In this document: positions 23,652-35,635 of the stretch, one piece after another
Layout of the letters: every line of letters begins with the position of its first letter
Numbering within the stretch: position 1 is the stretch's first letter
Assembly (NCBI RefSeq): GCF_000283155.1
Contig: NW_004454163.1
Coordinates: 4,098,210-4,162,209 of the forward strand
Length of the DNA stretch: 64,000 bases
Direction of reading: 5' to 3'
From: Ceratotherium simum simum
Taxonomy: Eukaryota > Chordata > Mammalia > Perissodactyla > Rhinocerotidae
Program-made: the position numbers and the translations under genes
Notes under the pieces: generated by a model
Databases searched by the model: none
What the model was told of the DNA's origin: nothing
Seen by the model: only the letters and a program-made list of their open reading frames with translations

Positions 23652-23780
23652 GGATAATAATAATAGTTCTCACTTCATAGGGTTGATATAAGAATTTAAT
23701 CATTTAATATATGTCGAGCATTTAAAATAGCCCCTGACACATAGGAAGTGCTATGGAACTATTTACTAGTATTATTAAAA
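23652..23780 (+). mobile_element. MIR, right part
   Basis: 'GGATAATAATAATAGTTCTCACTTCATAGGGTTG..CCCTGACACATAGGAAGTGCTATGGAACTATT' resumes the MIR interrupted at 22955. Confidence 0.85.
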
Positions 23781-24335
23781 GGAGTATTGGCTTTGAAGGG
23801 GCAAAATTTAGAGAAAAGATGAAGAGACAAATGGAGCTGTGAGGAAATGATTAGATTTTAGAGGAATAATTATATCAGGCAAGGAGTAGAGGAATATTCC
23901 TCAAATGGGAAACCCAGGTGTCTGCTCCCTGCTGTGAGACCTCACGCCCCAAATCTAGAGTCTGCAGGGTTAAATTATTCCACAGTGAGCCAGCCCTGCT
24001 ACCCAGCAGATCTGGGCAGTGAACATGGTGACTCTTCATATGCTGATCTAATGATGTTGATAAGTCCAAGGTGAATCAGGCGTATGATACCATAGGACTC
24101 CTATGAGGGCTGCTTCACAGCTTCCTAACTGTGAAACTACTGTTTATATATACATAACTTGTTGATTCTTTGCATTATCAGCTTTGTGAGATAAAAATAT
24201 TACATGTTGGTTTTCTTCATATCAGAGTGTCCTGAGCCACATAATATGCTAGTGGTCAAGTATGATAGCCAAGTTCACAGCCCCGGTGGTTTTCTAAGTC
24301 TCTAAGCTCTTTTCCTTTTCAATTAATTTCCACGC
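23781..24335. other. Intergenic, nothing recognised
   Basis: No gene or named repeat identified. Confidence 0.45.
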
Positions 24336-24339
24336 TGTC

Positions 24340-24905
24340 GCCAGAGTTACTTAAAAGTCACTCCCTGGCTAAAACCTTGTACAGCATCTGTATCCTCATT
24401 GTCTGTGGAATAAAGTGTAAAGCCCTCTGCGTGATATAAAAAGTTCTTCCCTTATGTGGCTCAGTCTGCCTCGCCAGCCTCATTTCGGTTGACTACCCTC
24501 TGACACCCCAGAATCTCGTAGTAGTACCTTCTTGTAGTTGCTCAAATGTGCCATGCTAATAATGCGTGCTCTTGAGGTGGTTCCCTCACCTTGGAATGAC
24601 TTTCTGCCTTTCTCTTCCTGGGAAACTCTTATTCCAGCTCCTGCTGGTCCCTGTATTCTGTGAAGTGCTGTGTCTCCTCTAAGGCGCTGACCACTCCTTT
24701 TCCTGTGTCACCATTGTACCTGGCATACTCCCTTTTAATTGTGTTAATTGCACTATGACTTATTATCTGTTTTTATGTTCGCTTTCCCTACTAGACAGCA
24801 ATTGTGTGACCGCTGAAAGTGTATTTTATTCCCTTTGTTTCTCTGGCTCCTGTTACCATGCCTGGCACATGGAAAGTGCTCCATCAATGTTTGTTGAATT
24901 AAGTA
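24340..24905 (+). mobile_element. L2 3' fragment, long
   Basis: From 'CACTCCCTGGCTAAAACC' through 'CCTTGGAATGACTTTCTGCC' to 'CATGCCTGGCACATGGAAAGTGCTCCATCAATGTTTGTTGAATT', the L2 3' landmarks are in order. Confidence 0.88.
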
Positions 24906-27004
24906 GTCAATGGGCTGAGTCATCTTCACGCTCTATATTATTTCGTAGGTCACTGCATCTCTTGATGATAAACAATTAATATTCGTCATGTCTAGAAATT
25001 TTCAAGATTTTTGAGGTTCCGATCCCATACAACAGTGCTTGCTATTAGATTGGCTACCAATTCTTTTCATTCATCTGAAAATTTGAATTTCGTTGAAATC
25101 CAGTCCTGCACTTCTGTCACTGAACTGGAGATATACCTCTAGACTATCAGCTACAACACTTATTAAAACTGTTAGCATATTGTTAGTTTATTGTTTGTTA
25201 GCTTATTTGTAGTCTCCCTTAAAGTTCTAACTTTACCCTCAGAGGGGCTTGTTTTATTCTTTGTATGCCCAGCACCTAGAAGGTTCTATCTCAATCTCTA
25301 TTTATCTACCTCTATACAGAGAGATAAAGAGAGAGAACGGATAAATGAAGTGCCATAAAGAAGCATATACCGTAGGGCTACTTTCAGGAAGGATTTAAAA
25401 ACATGTTCAGAAATTTACTTTGTTGTCTCTTGCTTTCTGGTTTTTGATATAGGAAGTGCCTTTCTTAAGCGGATCATCAGATAATACAAAAACTACAGTG
25501 CCAATATAGGAATATTAAGGAAAAATATTCCAGGTTGCAAATTAGATTTCATGGGGCATGTTTGCTTTTCAAAACAGTACACAACATATCCCCACTGAAA
25601 AATACGTATCACATTGCGACCCAGTACACACACACATGTGTAACTGAAACAAAAGTTTTACAAAATAGTACTTATTTGTGTACTTCTAACGTATACTGCA
25701 TCCTGATCTTTTAATCTATTCTTTTATGTTTAATTTTTTTAATGTTAGTCATGACCCACTAATTTTATTTCACAGTCTATAATACAACCTGCAGTGTTAA
25801 AACCATTATTTTAAATAATAGTTCCTTTTGTGCATCAAGTGTTTACAATTCAGCAGAACAGGGAATATTATGGCTGAAGTTGTAGGATCTTCTAAAATTT
25901 AAGAATAATCAGAAATAAAAAAGCAAATGATAACCATTGAATTTACCAAAATCATGATCATATATATATGTGTGTGTATGTGTATGCATAACTATACAGG
26001 TTTTAGATTTGGGTTTATGAAGAAGCTAGCTCTTTGTAGATGGTGTTTTTCCTCCCAACCAAGTGCAAAGTCTCAGTTTGAGAAGCTATTGGTAATGAGT
26101 AGTGGTCCTGGGTCTGGTGTGGTTTCATAAATCATGTGCAAGACTTTCCAAACGAGTGATTAAATGAATCATAGGTTAGCTACACAATTCTGCAATTTCA
26201 AGAAATCCTTTACTAAAATAAAGCACAATTACTAACTAATCACTAATTATTCATTTTGCATAAATTAGTAAATTGTTTTAATAATACATTTGAAGTATTG
26301 GTTAAAGAAATAGATAGCTTAATTGGCTATATCACTTATGATAAGTAGATAAGCTAAGGTTCTTTCCACCTAGACGAGTCTATGGTTCATGTCAGAATTT
26401 AGATTTTTCTTAATAAATTTATTTAATGTGATAAAGCACAGGTAGAAAAACCTTTTATTTTGTTTTTATTAGTGCCAAAATAATAATTAATATTATTAAA
26501 TATTTATTAGTGCCAAAAATCTTCACAGGATGTATCCAAGTTTGTCGTTGTCATTCTGATGATTTGAAGCTTCAAAGGAGTTTTAGTGTCAGAGGTAGTT
26601 ATAGATAGCTTCCATTTTTAAGCCTCTCCCTAGAAAGATAATGAGATTTTACTCCCTGCTGACAAATCCTCTAAAGAAAGGCCATCATATATGTGTCCAC
26701 CCTTTTTTTGTAGTAAGCAGTGAAAAGAGAAAGACAGGGAGATTGTGGTTATGCTGGGCACCTCTCCTGGACGCCTGACTACCCTGGGCCAGACTGGATG
26801 TGTTTTTTCTCCCTGACCATTCTCATTATTCAGGTTCCTGGTCTATGAAGGCTGGAGTGGGTCATGTTAATATACTTAGAATGCTTAAGATTATACTTAA
26901 CTTTTCTAGTAGATTTGCTATTCTACTATCTACTTCTTAAAGAGTTTATGCCTTTCTCCCACCTCAGAAACAAATTAAAAAATTTCCCAAAATGGCGTCT
27001 AAAA
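24906..27004. other. Intergenic AT-rich sequence
   Basis: Includes a short AT/TG microsatellite at about 25961-25990. A local duplication of TTATTAGTGCCAAAA (about 26467 and 26504) flanks an AT-rich 25-bp segment. No gene seen. Confidence 0.5.
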
Positions 27005-27016
27005 ATGTCTATTTTA

Positions 27017-27327
27017 GGGCCGGCCCCCTGGCTTAGCAGTTAAGTGCACGTGCTCTGCTACTGGCGGCCCAGGTTCCGATCCCGGGCACGCACCAACACA
27101 CCACTTCTCCGGCCATGCTGAGACCGCGTCCCACATACAGCAACTAGAAGGATGTGCAACTATGACATACAACTATCTACTGGGGCTTTGGGGAAAAAAA
27201 AAAAAAAAAGGAGGAGGATTGGCAATAGATGTTAGCTCAGAGCCGATCTTCCTCAGCAAAAAGAGGAGGATTAGCATGGATGTTAGCTCAGGGCTGATAT
27301 TCCCCACACACACACAAAAATATATAC
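27017..27327 (+). mobile_element. ERE SINE, composite long form, with target duplication
   Basis: GGGCCGGCCCCCTGGC head, 'CATACAGCAACTAGAAGG..TACTGGGGCTTTGGGG' block, two tail modules and a (CA)n/A tail. ATGTCTATTTTA flanks it at 27005-27016 and 27328-27339. Confidence 0.96.
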
Positions 27328-27339
27328 ATGTCTATTTTA

Positions 27340-27880
27340 TAAAATTGTTAAAATATAGAAAAATCCAATAAAGAAAAAATATGACCTGTAATTCTATCAC
27401 CCTGAGTTAACTATTTATCACTCTTCATATTTGGAGTATATTCTACTGATAGTGTATGTGTATGTGTGTGTGTCTATTTAATTTGGATCAACCTATATCA
27501 TCTCACCACCTCACTATACCATCATGTCTACCTTTCTCACTTAACGATATATTGTGAACATTTTCCCATGTCGATATGTATTCCAAAATGTGATCTTTAA
27601 ATGACTGTATAGTATTCCATCAGATGAACATAATTTATCCAACTCTTTATGATTTGACATTTTTATTGTTCATATTTTTTCTATTATTAATAATGCTTTC
27701 ATGACTATCCTTGTAGGTAAATTTTAGGGCATATCCATGATTTTCCCCCTTAATATAAATTCCCATATGGGAAATTGCTGAGTTAGAAAGTGAACTTTTT
27801 TTAAGGCTTTTGATGCATGCTGCCAATTTACTTTTCAGAAATGCATGAATTTTCACTTTCATTGCTTGAAAACTAAAGAG
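27340..27880 (-). mobile_element. Old L1 fragment
   Basis: 'GAACATTTTCCCATGTC..GTATAGTATTCCATCAGATGAACATAATTTATCCAAC..GGAAATTGCTGAGTTAGAAAG' is the reverse of an L1 3' region. Confidence 0.75.
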
Positions 27881-28182
27881 TCTACATTATCTTTCCTTTT
27901 TACATATTTAGGCAAAGATTTTAAAAATGTTTGAACAGGTATTAAGAAGTAACAAAAATTGAATGTAGTTAGCAATGGGTCCATGTGATTCTATGAATGG
28001 GCAAGAATGTTTAATAATAAATGCATGAACCTGGATAAAACATTCTTCCTAAATTTAGCAAGAACATCTATAAGTAGAAGAATAAGAAAAAATTTGAAGA
28101 TATTTGAGGAGACTGAATTAACAAGAAAATTGCCAGACGAAATACTGAAGTACAGTAAGAGACCATTGAATGTCAAGATAAG

Positions 28183-28254
28183 TGCACGCGCTCCCCTACT
28201 GGAGCCGGCCTGGGTTCGGATCCTGGGCGCGCACCGACACACCGCTTCTCCAGT
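28183..28254 (+). mobile_element. ERE SINE head fragment
   Basis: Only the internal head is present ('TAAGTGCACGCGCTCC..GGGTTCGGATCCTGGGCGCGCACCGACACACCGCTTCTCC'). Both ends and the tail are missing. Confidence 0.85.
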
Positions 28255-28290
28255 AGGAGAATATTTATGTGTATAATAAATTTATGTGTA

Positions 28291-28332
28291 CATTAAAATT
28301 TTAAATGTACTTTGATTAAAATGCTATATAAA
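28291..28332 (+). repeat. Copy 1 of a 42-bp AT-rich direct repeat
   Basis: CATTAAAATTTTAAATGTAC..TATATAAA; nearly identical to 29352-29393. Confidence 0.7.
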
Positions 28333-28985
28333 GGCTACGCTTCTGTTCCAGATCTACATTTGTATTTCCTCCACAAAATAATCTTGAACTTGTAATGTTT
28401 TCCATTTCTTGACTTTATTACAGATAAATAAATGCCTTTAATTTTTTTTCATCCTCACCATTAAATCTATATAGAGATAAACACATCTAACTTAAACTGA
28501 TCTAACCTCAAAATCACACTACACTTAAATAGGTGCTAGGGAGTCGTAGAGGGGAAAAACCTTTGAGTTCCACTTTGTTCTAAACTATTCAAGCTAATGT
28601 AGTGGAAGTTGGTACCATTAGTATGATTATGCAAACTCTCCATAGGTCTCATCAGAGGTTCTGACTCTGTACTTGTGAAAAACATCTCTGCTCTTCTTCC
28701 CAAACTCCCATCCAAATTCTGAAATATATTTATCTTGCATTATTTTTATATCTCAGATAATTGAAATATATTTATTTCTTTCACTACTTCATTTGTAACA
28801 ACATTTTATAGTCCTACTTATTATTTTCCAAATATTTTATCATTATATATCATCTATTCTCTGTACTTTCTTTTTCCTTCCCTGCCAAGTACTTCAGAGG
28901 CACACCTAAACTTGGTATCATCCGTCTTTTTTAAGGACTCAAGTTACTTGTCACATTTTTAAAAATTGATATACATAGGAATGAA
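28333..28985. other. Intergenic AT-rich sequence
   Basis: No gene or repeat recognised. Confidence 0.45.
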
Positions 28986-28989
28986 CTCA

Positions 28990-29055
28990 CAAAGGAGAAG
29001 AAGAGGAGGAAGAAGAAGAGGGGGAGGAGGAAGACAGAGAGGAAGAAGAAGAAAG
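28990..29055 (+). repeat. Purine (GA/GGA) tract
   Basis: Almost pure A/G for about 65 bp, built from AGAAG/GGAGG units. Confidence 0.85.
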
Positions 29056-29351
29056 CAAGCAAAGATAAGTAATATTCATATAAACTTTGCTCTTTACTCT
29101 ATATACCCTAGTGTTATAAATGCTTTGCATTTGCCATTTAAAAAGAGGCTAAATATACCAATTTGAAAATATTGACTATGTTCCAATTTATCTATTACAT
29201 GTCTAACTTATCAGGAGTTTAGTGGGAGGAAAAGAAAATATTTATAATAATTATTAGATCAACAGCCAAAAATATATCCTATTGTTGATATGTTTATCAA
29301 CTAATGCCATTTCAGAAGAGCACCATACTATAGTCTGTCCATTTTTACATT

Positions 29352-29393
29352 CATTAAAATTTTAAATGTACTTTGATTAAATTACTATATAAA
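29352..29393 (+). repeat. Copy 2 of a 42-bp AT-rich direct repeat
   Basis: Pairs with 28291-28332, with three or so mismatches by eye. Confidence 0.7.
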
Positions 29394-29419
29394 TGTTCAT
29401 AGCTCATCTCCCACTCTTC

Positions 29420-30965
29420 ATTCATTCATTTATCCATCCATCTATCCACTCATTCAGTAAATATTTATTAAATACTTATGTGCCAGGCACCATTCATGCC
29501 AATAGGGATGGAAAGATGAGTTCCTGCTCTCAAGTGTGTTAGTTTAGTGGGAGAGCCAGAAACTCAGTTAGTAAACGTAATTACAATCCAGTGTGGTAAG
29601 AGTTAGAGATATGTAGTGATATTTTGAGACTACAAAGGGAGCCTCTTATGTGGCAAGGAATTGGATGGGAACATCATCGATTTCTTTGAGGAGATGACCA
29701 ACTAGAGAAGCACGGGATAAAACTAATTTGCCAAGTCAAGAACAGGATGTGGGGAGAGGACTAGGAAGTGAACACCAGGGAAAAGCAACAGTGTGAGAAA
29801 TAGCACGGAGGCAAGAAGCAACATATTGTATGGGAGGAACTATAATCACTTTGGTTTTGCTATGTCTTGACATTTGAGGTAGGGAGTGGCTGAGATGAGG
29901 CTGAAAAGTTAGACAGGATTCAGATCATGGAGAAATTTGTCTGTCCTATGAAGGAGGCTGAACTTTATCTTAAAGGACTTATAATAAGTGACATGTGGTG
30001 TTAGTGAGGGGAACTACCGGGGGGTCTTAAGCAGGGAATTTGTTAGTCAGGTTTGAATTTTGAAAAGAATGTTTTGGAAGGAGTATATAAGATAGATTCA
30101 AAGAGGTTCAGACTGAAGAGACAGAGGACAAGTAGGAGTAGAAGAAGCTGATAGATGATCAAGAGTTGAATTAGGACAGTGTATTCCCAGAGGTGGAAAT
30201 AAGGGGACAGAAAGAAGATATTTATCAAGGAGGCAAAATCCTCAGAACTGGTTTATTAATTCACTTCCTGGGGTGAAGCCACTCTCCAAAAATGATGATA
30301 AATCCACTGGACACCAAGCAGATCTAACCAGGTAGAATCCAGTTTGGGTAGGCATAGAGTTAGTACACAGGGACAATTATGAGGAGCCAACAAGAACTTC
30401 GAAGTAAGAATATAATATTGAACTATCAAGTCAACTGATACTAGATCAGAGTAGAGATAAAGCAAATTCACTTTGAAGGGACAGGCCAGCTCCCAGGTCA
30501 AAGTGAGTCTTTATTGACAGTATCAACACTTAACAGACTCCAGCAGCATAGTTTATATCAGGCTGATATATTAAATTGGCTTTCTTTGCTCTGATGACAT
30601 GCCTGCTTACTAATGAGAATTCCTCATGGATTTCTTGCTTGAGATCAAGGGAATGATTATTCTTTAACATTTAGGGGGAGGGAGAGACTAGTGAGTATGT
30701 CAGGGGAAGAGAGACAACGGGTTCGATTTTGGCCATGTTAAATTTGAGTTGCCTGTTACTTATCCAGATGTGAAGTAGATGATTGGAAAGGGTTCTGGAG
30801 CTTGGAAAGAAATTAGGGACAGAGATGCATATTTGGTAGCTGAGGTCACATGAATGGATAAAATTTCCCAAGAGAGGACATAGGTTGCAAAGAGAAGTGG
30901 GACAATGACAGAATCTTGGCGGGTTCCAACAACAGAAGAGGACCCAGCAGAAGACACTGAGCAAG
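29420..30965 (+). mobile_element. Ancient interspersed repeat, family not assigned
   Basis: Begins 'CATTCATTCATTTATCC..TTATTAAATACTTATGTGCCAGGCACCATTC', continues with 'GGACTTATAATAAG..AAGCAGGGAATTTGTTAGTCAGG' and ends 'TTTTGGCCATGTTAAATTTGAGTTGCC..GGCGGGTTCCAACA'. The same phrase order recurs in mammalian genomes as an old repeat. Shorter relatives appear at about 3430-3560, 52160-52300 and 58190-58430. Confidence 0.5.
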
Positions 30966-31148
30966 AGTGGTGAGAGAAATAGGAATAGGATTATAATTTT
31001 TTATGCTTTCCTTTTCCCATATGAGTTTCTTCCCTTTACTTCTCACATGAAACTGTCTCTTGGTCAGAATTAATTTTGTCCTTGTCTATAGTTTTTTGGG
31101 TAACTATTACCACAGTTATAACATCGTCATTATCTGTGTGCTTTTCTT

Positions 31149-31411
31149 TCTTTCTTTTTTTTTTTTGAGAAAGATTGGCCCTGAGCTGACAGCTGTTGCC
31201 AATCTTCCTCTTTTTTCTTTTTTCTCCCCAAAGCCCCAGTACATAGTTGTGTATCATAGTTGTAGAGTTGTAGCTCTTCTATATGGGACGCTGCCTCAGC
31301 ATGGCTCAATGAGTGGTGAGTAGGTCTGCGCCCAAGATCTGAACCGATGAAGCCCAGGCCACCGAAGCAGAACACGCAAACTTAACCACTACGCCACCAG
31401 GCCGGCCCCCC
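31149..31411 (-). mobile_element. ERE SINE, composite form, with target duplication
   Basis: Reversed tail modules, the 'CCCCAAAGCCCCAGTACATAGTTG' block and a head ending CACCAGGCCGGCCCCC. GTGTGCTTTTCTT flanks it at 31136-31148 and 31412-31424. Confidence 0.95.
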
Positions 31412-31452
31412 GTGTGCTTTTCTTAAACTTCTTATTAAACAGTAAATTTCTT

Positions 31453-31671
31453 TTTTTTTTTTTTTAAAGATTTTATTTATTCATTTTTTCCCCCCAAAGC
31501 CCCAGTAGATAGCTGTATGTCACAGGTTCACATCCTTCTAGTTGCTGCACGTGGGACCCGGCCCCGCGTTGGACGGAGAAGAGGTGCCCTGGGGCGCGCC
31601 CGGGATCCGAACCCGGGCCACCAGCATCAGAGCGCACGCACTTAACTGCCAAGCCACAGAGCCAGCCCATA
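31453..31671 (-). mobile_element. ERE SINE, short form, with target duplication
   Basis: Long reversed A tail, 'CCCCAAAGCCCCAGTAGATAGCTG' and a near-consensus tRNA-like head (B box GGTTCGGATCC on the minus strand). AGTAAATTTCTT flanks it at 31441-31452 and 31675-31686. Confidence 0.95.
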
Positions 31672-31686
31672 AATAGTAAATTTCTT

Positions 31687-32185
31687 GATGGCACTATCAA
31701 GAACTGTCAAGGTCTAAGATTTTCCTTACTTGCAAGCTTACAAGTTAGCCTGCCACAGTTTCATGGATTCTGGCAGAAGCCAGGAGACTTCTGGATCAGA
31801 GATGAAGGATTTATTACTCTTGGTAGCATAAATTTCATGTTCACATCAGTTCTCCTTGTCCCCCAAGTCCCGTGGGGTGACTCAGAGTGGCCCAGATGGA
31901 TGTTGCACACACAGTAGGTTTGTGTTACAGCTAAGAAACCCTGAAATTAGGGAACTAAATCTTTAACAAGCAAACCTGACCTACCTTCTCCCCAGAGGGA
32001 GACATTTTTATTATACTAGACCTTACTGAAACTGCACTCTGATCCAAAGGGAGACGTTATTTCTACCTTCTAAGGTTCACCGTATAAACATCCTTGAAAA
32101 GATGCTCCAGAACAAAAGCTATCAATCCTCTGCCCACAAGATGTGCAGAAACACTAGGGATCCCTGGAGATTTGTCTCCCCATCG
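31687..32185. other. Intergenic, nothing recognised
   Basis: No gene or named repeat seen. Confidence 0.45.
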
Positions 32186-32189
32186 CCCA

Positions 32190-32282
32190 CTTAATGTCTT
32201 TTATACTTTTATGAACCCCTTGCATCTCCCAGGTTAGTGCCTTGCATATGACGGGTACTAATAAATATTTGTTGAAATAATG
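32190..32282 (+). mobile_element. L2 3' end
   Basis: 'TGCCTTGCATATGACGGGTACTAATAAATATTTGTTGAAATAATG' is an L2 terminus. A weaker L2-like piece follows at about 32400-32520. Confidence 0.75.
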
Positions 32283-32818
32283 ATTTAAAAATAACACCAA
32301 CAAGAGAGAGAGTTTAGAAGACTTTTCCCTAGAATTATTTATAATAGGCCAGTATAAAGATTGCTTTTAACTTCTGCTATATGCTATTTAGATAAACAGT
32401 TCACTTATAACTATAACCTCCTTGAGAACAACAATTTATGTTAATCATTTTTTGCTTCCTAGAGTCCAAAGCAGAGCCTAGAACATAATAATAGAAAAAC
32501 AAAGATTTGTTAAACTGAAACATGTGGAGGATCACACAGATCCAATGACACAGAATTATGAAGTAGGCTGTTTGCCCTTGTTCAGCTCTTCTGCTGCTCC
32601 TTGGTAACAACACTAGCGGTTTTATACTCTCTAAACCACCTGAAGCAAGGAAGATGAAAACACCAATTCCTGCTAAATGATAGTGACTTTGTGGATTATT
32701 CCTACCCAAAGCATGTTTTTTTGAGTAGTCTGGACGTCAAGGATATGAGGAAATAGGCTTTCTCATATCTTGTTGGTGGAAATGTAAATTGGTATAATCT
32801 GTATTTATGCATTTGGCT

Positions 32819-32971
32819 TTTTTTTTTTTGGCTCAGTAAGATTCACCCTGAGCTAACATCTCTGCCAGTCTTCCTCTATTTTGTATGTGGGTCGCCGCCA
32901 CAGCATGGTTACCGATGAGTGGTGTAGGTCTGCGCCTGGGAACTGAACCCAGGCTGCCGAAGTGGAGCACA
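32819..32971 (-). mobile_element. ERE SINE, 5'-truncated, with target duplication
   Basis: The tail module and mid-region are present but the distal head is missing. TATGCATTTGGCT repeats at 32806-32818 and 32972-32984, so the truncation happened at insertion. Confidence 0.93.
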
Positions 32972-33224
32972 TATGCATTTGGCTATTTTTAATGAGGCTT
33001 TAAATGCCTACCCAGCAATTCAATTTTCAGAAACTGCCCTAAATAAATTAAATTAACTGCAGAATGGAAGTTATATGCACAAGTGTATTAAACCCAGAAA
33101 TGTATTTGTAATAGCATAAAATCAGATTTCTTTTGAACTTAAGAAGGAATTCTACCATGAAGTGATGAATCTCTGTATAGTCCCAGGAAAGACATTGCCA
33201 AGTTTTCCTCTTTGGAGATCTTTT

Positions 33225-33470
33225 TGTGTGTGTGTGTGAGGAAGATTAGCTCTGAACTAACATGTGTTGCCAATCCTCTTCTTTCTGCTGAGGAAGATTG
33301 GCCTTGGTCTAGCATCTGTGCCCATCTTCCTCTACTTTATATGTGGGATGCCTGCGACAGCATGGCTTGATGAGCAGTGCATAGGTCCGTGCCCAGGATT
33401 CGAACCTGCGAACCCTGGGCTGCCGAAGCAGAGCGCACAAACTCAACCACTACACAACCAGGATGGACCC
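33225..33470 (-). mobile_element. ERE SINE, long form
   Basis: Reversed (TG)n-interrupted tail, two modules and a head ending ACTACACAACCAGGATGGACCC. Confidence 0.9.
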
Positions 33471-33539
33471 TAGTGTGAGTCTCTTTTTAACTGATGACTT
33501 ATTGGGAATGTATTTAAAACTTTCTAAACATCTGGAATT

Positions 33540-34140
33540 ATTTTTCCGTTATTGATTTCTTACTTTGTTGCTTTGTAGTGAGAAAATGTGTTCAGTAGCT
33601 AATTCTTCAAAATTTATTGGACTTCGTGACTCGTTTGTGATCAATTTATGTAAATGTTTCACGTATACTTGAAAATAGACTTGAAAATGTGTATATTCTA
33701 TTTTTCAGTGCAGGGTGTTATACTCATTCATTTGTGCAAGCTTATTAATTTTATTGTTGAAATATTTTCTATCCTACTCACTTTTGTTTGTTTGATATGT
33801 CTTTCTGATAGAGAGATTTGTTTAAATTGCCTACTGTGATTGCGGATTTGTCGATTTCTACTTGCAACTGTATTGGTCTCTGTTTTATTTTGTTAAGCTC
33901 ATAAAAGTTTATGATTGTCATATCTTTTTGGTGGCTTGTTCCTTTCACTGTTACATTGCCCATCTTTATATGTCTTGCTATCTATTTTCTCTGATATTTA
34001 TATCCTATACCAGCTTTCTTTTGGGTGATATTTGGCTAATATATCTTTTCCATTATTTTTTCTTTATATATTTCTGTGCCATTATGTTTTAGATGTGTCT
34101 CTTAAAAACAATATATAGCTGGATTTTCAAAAAATACAAT
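33540..34140 (-). mobile_element. L1 ORF2 fragment
   Basis: 'AAATTGCCTACTGTGATTGCGGATTTGTCGATTTCTACTTG..AGTTTATGATTGTCATATC..TACCAGCTTTCTTTTGG' is the reverse of a typical L1 ORF2 central region. Many stops. Confidence 0.85.
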
Positions 34141-34914
34141 CTGGTCTGAGAAACAGGAGAGCTGTCTTATTGTGGAAGAGTGCCAGGTTTACTTAAGCCA
34201 TTCCAATTTGTTTATTGCCTAAATCTCCTTTGTCTCTTTGGTATAAAGTTTCTTAGTGAGAAATACAAGATACCTCTGTCCAACAGTTCCAAAGAAACAG
34301 TGACTTAACTTTATACAGTAACATGTCAAGATGCCCAAAGCAGGCAATAAATCCAACACTTAATTTGGTTTTCTTGTGTGCCTGTGGAAATTAGTATAGA
34401 AATGATTCTGCAGGCATGCTAAAAGAACAATTTAATAAATTTTACTTTGCTTTCTACTATTTTCCCCTTAAGTGTTCGTAGAAAATAAATCTTGGGAAAG
34501 AATTTTGCCATAATCTATGCAGATAGATGATTTCATACCCTCAGTAAATTGAGAACTCTTCAAAGACAGACATATCTTTTACACATTTGTATATCTAGAA
34601 CATGCAATTGAAGCTCAAAAGTTGACCTGGACTGAAATCTTAATTTTGTGGAAGGAGGAAGGGGGGGAAAAAAAACCCAACAAAAAAAACCCCCAACAAT
34701 GGAAATTTACAAGATAGATATTTTTATTTGTGACATAAATTGTTGTGAAAGAATGGCAATGGTGCTAGAATGTCTATTGTACTTTTATTACTGATCTGAG
34801 TTATGGCCTCAATGACCAATTTTACAAATATGCCCAAGTATTATAAGGTATTATTAATACTTTTCAAAAAATAAGTGATAGATAATTTCAGAATAAAAAT
34901 GCAAAGTATCCCCC
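34141..34914. other. Intergenic with low-complexity A/C tract
   Basis: About 34660-34700 is a G/A/C homopolymer patchwork. Otherwise nothing recognised. Confidence 0.45.
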
Positions 34915-35340
34915 TGTATCAATCACTACACTGTAAGCTCCTTGAAGGAAACACCATGTCTTCTCATTTTTGTGTCCCTAGTATGCTGCAATAGTGTCTG
35001 GCCCATAGTAGGCTTTCAATGAATGTTTGAAGGAATAGATGGATGGATGTCATGCAGACCAATCTTACATAATTTTACCTGCACTGAAAACTTTGCAAAT
35101 TCATATCATTTCTTTCTTTTCCTTCAAATATAGGTTGAAATTCTACCATTTCTGCAAAAGATTTCTGACATCCCAAAGAAAGAATTAGCCATGTCTTTCT
35201 TTGTGTTCCGACTTTGTCCATTCTGTTACGAGAGCACTTCTTATACCACATTGCAGGTAGCTATTTACACATCTGTTCCAGATCCAGCTTATGGAGGATT
35301 GTTTCTTAATCACTTTTTAAATCTGTTTTGCAGTTGCTGC
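34915..35340 (+). mobile_element. L2 fragments
   Basis: A terminal L2 block ('CTGTAAGCTCCTTGAAGG..GTGTCTGGCCCATAGTAGGCTTTCAATGAATG') is followed by a second L2-like piece to about 35340. Confidence 0.75.
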
Positions 35341-35409
35341 ATGATATAATAGAAGGCTCAGCAAATCTTTCTTAAATTGCATTTTAAAAGAGTAAAAATG
35401 AAGTGCCAA

Positions 35410-35635
35410 GACTTGTTGAACATCCACTATGTTGTAGACTATGTGCAAGGAAACTTAAAGGAGTTTTCTCTTTGGTTCTCATAATAATCCTATGAAGTAT
35501 GTATTATTAATCCCTTTTAAGTATGAGAAGACTAAGGGCAGAGAGGTTAAGCCAGTCATCCTAGGCCAGGCATTCAGTAAGTGAAGAAGGTGGGACTAAC
35601 CCATGTGCTCCTTTCACCTAACCACCCTACTTCAG
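35410..35635 (-). mobile_element. MIR
   Basis: 'GTTCTCATAATAATCCTATGAAGTATGTATTATTAATCCCTTTTAAGTATGAGAAGACTAAGGGCAGAGAGGTTAAG' is a reversed MIR. Confidence 0.82.

Noticed and set aside
31453..31671. tRNA-Ser-like gene (A and B boxes on the minus strand)
   Set aside because: It is the head of an ERE SINE with an A tail and target duplication, not a tRNA gene.
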